56,553 nt of DNA from Bacillus sp. 7884-1 (lineage in GTDB: Bacteria > Bacillota > Bacilli > Bacillales > Cytobacillaceae), in assembly GCF_002272245.1 (NCBI RefSeq), contig NZ_NPDD01000077.1, forward strand, positions 1-56,553. The letters run 5' to 3'. This document shows, one piece after another, positions 52,364 through 56,553 of the stretch. Both the position numbers and the translations under genes were made by a program. Position 1 is the first letter of the stretch; each line of letters starts with the position of its first letter. The notes beneath the pieces were generated by a model. The model made no database searches, had not been told where the DNA came from, and saw only the letters and a list, made by a program, of their open reading frames with translations.

Positions 52364-52615
52364 TCAGGAAAGACTATACATCGGTAACTCATTATCAGGT
52401 TCAATGGTTTCGTTAGCATGGTCGATATAACGAAGTAAAGAATATAAACTTTTTTCAATTACTGAATAGTCACGTTCAAAGTGATAAGCATGCAGGAATT
52501 GCTCTATCCTCTTTGATAAAAATTGGTCTTTTGTTCGTACCATGAGTATCAGCAAATTATCCCATTCAGAGCGATGTGTATAATACAAAGCTCGATCATA
52601 ATCCATTTTATTCAT
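52364..52615 (-). CDS. yhdB: YhdB-like protein
   Basis: An 83-residue protein, starting MNKMDYDRALYYTHRSEWDN and rich in Arg and Tyr, matching the YhdB-like family of Bacillaceae. It is predicted to be helical and soluble, with no known role. ATG 52615 follows AAGGAGGAG. The neighbourhood (pgcA before, spoVR after) resembles the yhdB region of B. subtilis. Confidence 0.85.
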   Translation of the reverse strand: MNKMDYDRALYYTHRSEWDNLLILMVRTKDQFLSKRIEQFLHAYHFERDYSVIEKSLYSLLRYIDHANETIEPDNELPMYSLS

Positions 52616-52765
52616 TTGGTTTGTCTCCTCCTTACTAGGAGTTGAAGTTATTTTATGATATTTCGGCGATAACTTTCACAGAAAATGTTGGACAATCCGT
52701 TCTAACGCTATTTGCAACTTTTACCTGTATAACATGCAGCGAAATGGTAACGAAAAGGAGCCAGT

Positions 52766-53752
52766 ATGAAGAAGCTATTATGTATATTGATGGTTTTATT
52801 ATTCCAGCATGAAAATGTCTCACTGGCAAAAGTTGTTGAAACAAATCGTCCGTATACATATGAGAAAATGAAGGATGACCTAGAAAAGCTCAATCATCAA
52901 TACCCGGCAGTAAAAGTAAAAAAAATAGGGGAAACTCATTTTGGAAGAGACATTTATGCGATTAGGCTTGGAAAAGGAAAGAAGAATATCGTTTTAATTG
53001 GAGCCCATCATGGACGTGAATGGATAACAAGTATGCTTTTAATGAAGAAACTTGAAGTGTATGCTGATTTGTACCAAAGTAAAAGAGAGTTCGGGTCCAT
53101 TTCAACAGATATATTAAATGATGTTTCCATCTGGTTTATTCCAATGCTCAATCCAGACGGTGTGACCATCCAACAAAATAAACTCAATCTGTTCCCTGAA
53201 AAACACATGAAACAACTAGTGTCCATGAATGATGGTGTAGAGAACTTTGAGCGCTGGAAAGCGAATGGAATCGGGATTGATTTAAATAGACAGTATCCAG
53301 CAGGGTGGAAGGAGCTCACCGATGGACCTCCATTTCCCTTTTTCCAATTTTATAAGGGAAAGAGGCCTTTGGCAGCAAAAGAAGTAAAGGCTGTAACAAA
53401 ATTCATTCGCGACATTCATCCTGAAATTGCTGTTGCTTATCACTCGGCTGGCAGAGAGATTTTTTGGAATTATAAAAATGGCAAGCAATTAAAACGTGAC
53501 AAACGGATTGCAAAAAGAATTTCAACTTTGACCGGTTATCCATTAGCAAAACCACCTAAACATGCAACGGGAGGTGGTTTTACGGATTGGTTTATCACTA
53601 ACTATCACCGCCCGGCAATGACGATTGAGGTTAGTCCTCTTGTTGGAGAAACTTCCCCGCCTTTATCGGTCTTTAAAGCAGAATGGGAAAGAAATAAATA
53701 TGTAGGACTTACCCTTGCTAAAGAGGCAAAGAGCTTGAAAAAGCGGAAATAA
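52766..53752 (+). CDS. Secreted M14 zinc carboxypeptidase
   Basis: A 328-residue exported peptidase. A signal peptide of about 21 residues ends VSLA. Zinc ligands are H82 and E85 (AHHGREW) and H226 (AYHSAGR); E288 in TIEVSPLVGE is the general base, and N174-R175 (DLNRQYP) binds the substrate carboxylate. Size and motifs fit gamma-D-glutamyl-diaminopimelate peptidases of the M14C type, which cut peptidoglycan peptides in sporulation or germination; this is inference. ATG 52766 follows AAAGGAG. spoVR follows 87 nt later. Confidence 0.9.
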   Translation: MKKLLCILMVLLFQHENVSLAKVVETNRPYTYEKMKDDLEKLNHQYPAVKVKKIGETHFGRDIYAIRLGKGKKNIVLIGAHHGREWITSMLLMKKLEVYADLYQSKREFGSISTDILNDVSIWFIPMLNPDGVTIQQNKLNLFPEKHMKQLVSMNDGVENFERWKANGIGIDLNRQYPAGWKELTDGPPFPFFQFYKGKRPLAAKEVKAVTKFIRDIHPEIAVAYHSAGREIFWNYKNGKQLKRDKRIAKRISTLTGYPLAKPPKHATGGGFTDWFITNYHRPAMTIEVSPLVGETSPPLSVFKAEWERNKYVGLTLAKEAKSLKKRK

Positions 53753-53783
53753 CCAGGAGACTTGCTGTTTTTTACATCTTGTT

Positions 53784-53812
53784 TCATCATTCCCGGTTTT
53801 TCTTCATACATT
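53784..53812 (+). promoter_or_regulatory. spoVR: Candidate sigma-E promoter of spoVR
   Basis: TCATCAT (53784-53790... overlapping), 14-nt spacer, CATACATT (53805-53812). The -10 is a perfect sigma-E match; the -35 is weaker. B. subtilis spoVR is sigma-E dependent. Confidence 0.5.
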
Positions 53813-53839
53813 GTGGTAAGAGGAAAAGGGGGAATGGCG

Positions 53840-55252
53840 ATGAATGGGGACGATCGCAAAGCTCTAGAATACGCGATTAGTGAGATCACTGAAATTGCTC
53901 GGGGCTTTGGCTTGGATTTTTATCCTATGCGATATGAAATTTGCCCAGCAGAAATCATTTACACGTTTGGTGCCTATGGAATGCCTACCAGATTTTCACA
54001 CTGGAGCTTTGGGAAGCAATTTCATAAGATGAAGCTTCATTATGATTTAGGATTAAGTAAAATTTACGAACTTGTTATCAATTCAAATCCTTGTTATGCC
54101 TTCTTATTAGATTCCAATTCACTTATCCAAAATAAATTAATTGTTGCACACGTATTGGCTCATTGTGATTTCTTTAAGAATAATGTCCGCTTCCAAAATA
54201 CCAAACGGGATATGGTTGAAAGCATGGCCGCCACAGCTGAAAGAATCAGGCGCTATGAAATACAATTTGGGAAAAAGGAAGTGGAGACCTTCCTGGATGC
54301 CGTACTGGCCATTGATGAACATATTGATCCTTCATTAATGAGACCAAAGCTGGCATGGTCTCTAGAGGATGAAGGGGATGAAGAATCGCCGCAGATCGCA
54401 GCGACCCCTTATGATGATTTATGGAAGTTAGATGATAGTGCTAATAAGCAGCCAAGTCAGCCAAGGAAAAAACAATTTCCGCCAAAACCGGAAAAGGACC
54501 TATTATTATTTATTGAAAGCTATAGCAGGGAACTGACGGATTGGCAGCGAGATATTTTAACAATGATGCGTGAGGAAATGCTTTATTTCTGGCCGCAGCT
54601 AGAAACGAAAATCATGAATGAAGGCTGGGCTTCATATTGGCACCAGCGAATCATCCGTGAGATGGATTTAACGAGTGGGGAAGCAATTGAATTTGCAAAA
54701 TTAAATGCGGGGGTTGTACAGCCGTCAAAGACCGGTATAAATCCCTATTACCTAGGAATTAAGATATTTGAGGACATTGAAGAACGTTATAATAACCCAA
54801 CAGAAGACATGATGAGAAGAGGAGTTATTCCAGGCTCTGGCAGGGAAAAGATGTTTGAGGTTCGTGAAGTGGAATCAGATATATCCTTTTTGCGGAATTA
54901 TTTAAACAAGGATCTTGTCATGAGGGAAGATATGTATCTCTTCCAGAAGCAGGGAAGGGACTATAAAATCGTCGATAAGGAATGGGAGCATGTTCGCGAT
55001 CAGTTGGTGAATATGCGTGTAAATGGAGGGTTCCCGTACATTACCGTCAATGACGGCGACTATTTGAAGAACGGTGAACTCTATCTAAAGCATTGGTATG
55101 AGGGCGTGGAATTAGATGTGAAATACCTTGAAAAGGTTTTGCCATATATCCATCAGCTATGGGGAAGACCCGTCCATATTGACACCATGATTGAAGAGCG
55201 TAGGATGTTATTCTCTTATGACGGGAAAGGCGTTCACCGGAAGTATATGTAA
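53840..55252 (+). CDS. spoVR: Stage V sporulation protein R
   Basis: A 470-residue cytoplasmic protein of the SpoVR family, required for normal spore cortex formation. The start [20 protein letters not shown] and blocks [20 protein letters not shown] and [13 protein letters not shown] are nearly invariant in the family. [12 protein letters not shown] near 300 is the region with conserved His and Glu. The biochemical role is unknown; in other bacteria SpoVR-like genes group with prkA and yhbH homologues (yeaG-yeaH-ycgB). ATG 53840 is selected since AAAGGGGGAA lies seven bases upstream; ATG 53834 is too close. Confidence 0.96.
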   Translation: MNGDDRKALEYAISEITEIARGFGLDFYPMRYEICPAEIIYTFGAYGMPTRFSHWSFGKQFHKMKLHYDLGLSKIYELVINSNPCYAFLLDSNSLIQNKLIVAHVLAHCDFFKNNVRFQNTKRDMVESMAATAERIRRYEIQFGKKEVETFLDAVLAIDEHIDPSLMRPKLAWSLEDEGDEESPQIAATPYDDLWKLDDSANKQPSQPRKKQFPPKPEKDLLLFIESYSRELTDWQRDILTMMREEMLYFWPQLETKIMNEGWASYWHQRIIREMDLTSGEAIEFAKLNAGVVQPSKTGINPYYLGIKIFEDIEERYNNPTEDMMRRGVIPGSGREKMFEVREVESDISFLRNYLNKDLVMREDMYLFQKQGRDYKIVDKEWEHVRDQLVNMRVNGGFPYITVNDGDYLKNGELYLKHWYEGVELDVKYLEKVLPYIHQLWGRPVHIDTMIEERRMLFSYDGKGVHRKYM

Positions 55253-55254
55253 CA

Positions 55255-55287
55255 AATAAGGCAGCTTATGCTGTCTTATTTTTTTTC
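55255..55287 (+). terminator. Terminator after spoVR
   Basis: AATAAGGCAGC / GCTGTCTTATT, loop TTAT, then eight T. Confidence 0.9.
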
Positions 55288-55343
55288 ATATGGCTCACTC
55301 ATTGGATTTAACTAAATGGGATAATAAAGCATGAAAGTAATAG

Positions 55344-55390
55344 TTGAAATTTATTTATAAGTTAATTATCATATAAGCAAATGATTATAT
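55344..55390 (+). promoter_or_regulatory. ars operon promoter and ArsR operator
   Basis: TTGAAA (55344-55349), 17-nt spacer, TATCAT (55367-55372). A 20-bp inverted repeat, ATATAA-N-CA-N2-TG-N-TTATAT, at 55371-55390 covers the predicted start site. It lies about 135 nt before arsR. Confidence 0.65.
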
Positions 55391-55524
55391 ATCGATGGGT
55401 AAGTGAAGTTGGTATCGTAAGGGTATTTACATAAAATGTACATACTAGTAAAATTTAAGTCAAACACTTATTTTATCAATTTATAAGGATATTATTATTT
55501 ACCTATATAGCTAGGAGGGTCTAA

Positions 55525-55878
55525 ATGTCAGAATTCAATAAAATCGAAGTCGAATTAGAGCGTGCTGCGAATCTTTTTAAATTATTAGGGGATAAAACGC
55601 GTTTAACCATGATTAAACTTCTGGATAATCATGATGCTTGCGTCTGCGAATTTGTAGAAATATTTAAAACCAGTCAGCCTGCCATTAGTCAACATGTTCG
55701 TAAGTTAAAAGATGCTGGGTTGGTGAGGGAAACAAGGAGAGGACAATGGATAATCTACTCTTTGAATAAAGATAGTGAGTATTTTCCATTGGTTGAAGAT
55801 TTATTCCTGCACCTTCCAAACCAAGATTTCAGATTAAAGGAATTGGAAGAGCAAGGTTTAAGAATTTCATGTGAATAA
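55525..55878 (+). CDS. arsR: ArsR metalloregulator
   Basis: A 117-residue winged-helix repressor. ANLFKLLGDKTRLTMIKLL opens the domain; the metal-sensing motif is ACVCEF (Cys pair near residues 38-40); the recognition helix is TSQPAISQHVRKLKDAGLV and the wing RRGQWIIYSL. The two cysteines fit binding of As(III) or Sb(III), releasing DNA. ATG 55525 follows TAGGAGGG. The gene leads an operon with the efflux pump 15 nt after its stop. Confidence 0.93.
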   Translation: MSEFNKIEVELERAANLFKLLGDKTRLTMIKLLDNHDACVCEFVEIFKTSQPAISQHVRKLKDAGLVRETRRGQWIIYSLNKDSEYFPLVEDLFLHLPNQDFRLKELEEQGLRISCE

Positions 55879-55893
55879 TTGGAGGTTTCATCA

Positions 55894-56553
55894 TTGGTTT
55901 CTACGATATTTGCATCATTGATTTTTTTAATTACGCTTATTTTAGTTATATGGCAGCCAAGAAATTTATCCATTGGCTGGTCCGCTTGTGGGGGTGCCAT
56001 TCTTGCACTAATCGTGGGAGTTGTTGACTTCCAGGACGTTCTCGAAGTAACCAAAATTGTATGGAATGCTACCTTTTCATTTATTGCCATTATCATTATT
56101 TCTTTAATTTTAGATGAAATTGGGTTCTTTGAATGGTCAGCACTTCACATGGCAAGAGCGGCTAAGGGCAACGGAATAAAAATGTTTGTTTATGTTAGTA
56201 TTCTTGGTGCTCTAGTGGCAGCATTTTTCGCTAATGATGGTGCTGCACTAATCCTTACACCAATCGTCTTAGCGATGGTACGAAATTTAAAGTTCGAAGA
56301 AAAAATGATATTCCCCTTCATTATTGCTAGTGGTTTTATAGCTGATACAACTTCATTACCACTAGTAGTAAGTAATCTTGTAAATATCGTTTCGGCTGAC
56401 TTTTTTGGAATCGGATTTGCAGAGTTTGCCTCAAGAATGTTTGTTCCAAATTTATTTTCTCTAGTGGCAAGTATTTTAGTCTTATACATCTACTTCAGAA
56501 GGAACATACCTAAGAAATATGATTTAGCTCATTTAAAGAAACCTGTCGAAGCT
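55894..56553 (+). CDS. arsB: Arsenite efflux pump ArsB, cut by the window edge
   Basis: The first 220 residues of an ArsB-type antiporter; the remaining half lies outside. About six helices are seen. [38 protein letters not shown] and [21 protein letters not shown] are family hallmarks. ArsB exports arsenite and antimonite. The start is TTG 55894, behind TTGGAGG. The gene ends open at 56553. Confidence 0.92.
   Translation, partial: MVSTIFASLIFLITLILVIWQPRNLSIGWSACGGAILALIVGVVDFQDVLEVTKIVWNATFSFIAIIIISLILDEIGFFEWSALHMARAAKGNGIKMFVYVSILGALVAAFFANDGAALILTPIVLAMVRNLKFEEKMIFPFIIASGFIADTTSLPLVVSNLVNIVSADFFGIGFAEFASRMFVPNLFSLVASILVLYIYFRRNIPKKYDLAHLKKPVEA

Overview
The window looks like the chromosome of an aerobic, endospore-forming member of the Bacillaceae (Bacillus/Neobacillus-like; the genus is an inference). 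The DNA is AT-rich, starts are often TTG or GTG behind strong GGAGG ribosome sites, and U-tract terminators are frequent. The gene order queG-yhbB-trmL...prkA-yhbH and the set yhcT-like/yhcU-like/pgcA/yhdB/spoVR recall Bacillus subtilis. I see no prophage, insertion sequence or CRISPR array.

Layout. 0-3.9 kb: cold-shock protein, DUF1904 protein, tRNA-Gly(UCC), an orphan holin-like protein, a B3/4-domain protein and queG. 4-10 kb: amidase-domain protein, trmL, nfrA, a 30-aa membrane peptide, and the sporulation-associated prkA and yhbH. 10-16.7 kb: a KinB-like histidine kinase, a diguanylate cyclase pseudogene with three frame breaks, a DoxX-like membrane protein, an azoreductase, an intact PAS-GGDEF cyclase and an ArsB/NhaD-type transporter. 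17-23 kb: fabF, a one-domain secreted phosphoesterase, and a five-gene operon for a 2-oxoacid:ferredoxin oxidoreductase with its own P-loop ATPase. 23-29.3 kb: a degraded patch (GNAT pseudogene, frameshifted DUF3231 gene, metG fragment) mixed with intact DUF4256, an ECF sigma/anti-sigma pair, a hotdog-fold protein and a second, intact DUF3231 gene. 29.4-35.7 kb: small regulated units with visible operators (ArsR-like/VOC, ROK/MFS, cupin with a Fur-like box) and an MMPL exporter. 35.8-38.2 kb: deoR, then deoC-xapX-cdd with DeoR-type operators. 38.3-45.2 kb: an operon of a lone receiver, a HEAT-repeat membrane protein, a processive GT2 glycosyltransferase, a 1069-aa anchored glycosidase-like protein and proC. 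45.2-56.5 kb: YitT-like protein, DUF47-pit phosphate uptake, GlsB-like protein, RluA-type pseudouridine synthase, yhcU-like gene, pgcA, a dehydrogenase, yhdB, an M14 carboxypeptidase, spoVR, and arsR-arsB, which runs off the end.

How it works together. Several genes serve sporulation (prkA, yhbH, spoVR, perhaps the kinase), and two have sigma-E-like promoters. Deoxynucleoside salvage is a local regulon. The best candidate for something undescribed is the receiver-HEAT-GT2-glycosidase-proC operon, which reads like a polysaccharide synthase controlled by a phosphorylatable receiver rather than by cyclic-di-GMP. The oxidoreductase operon with a dedicated ATPase is the second. Five frame breaks, each restorable by one extra base, fall in only three genes.
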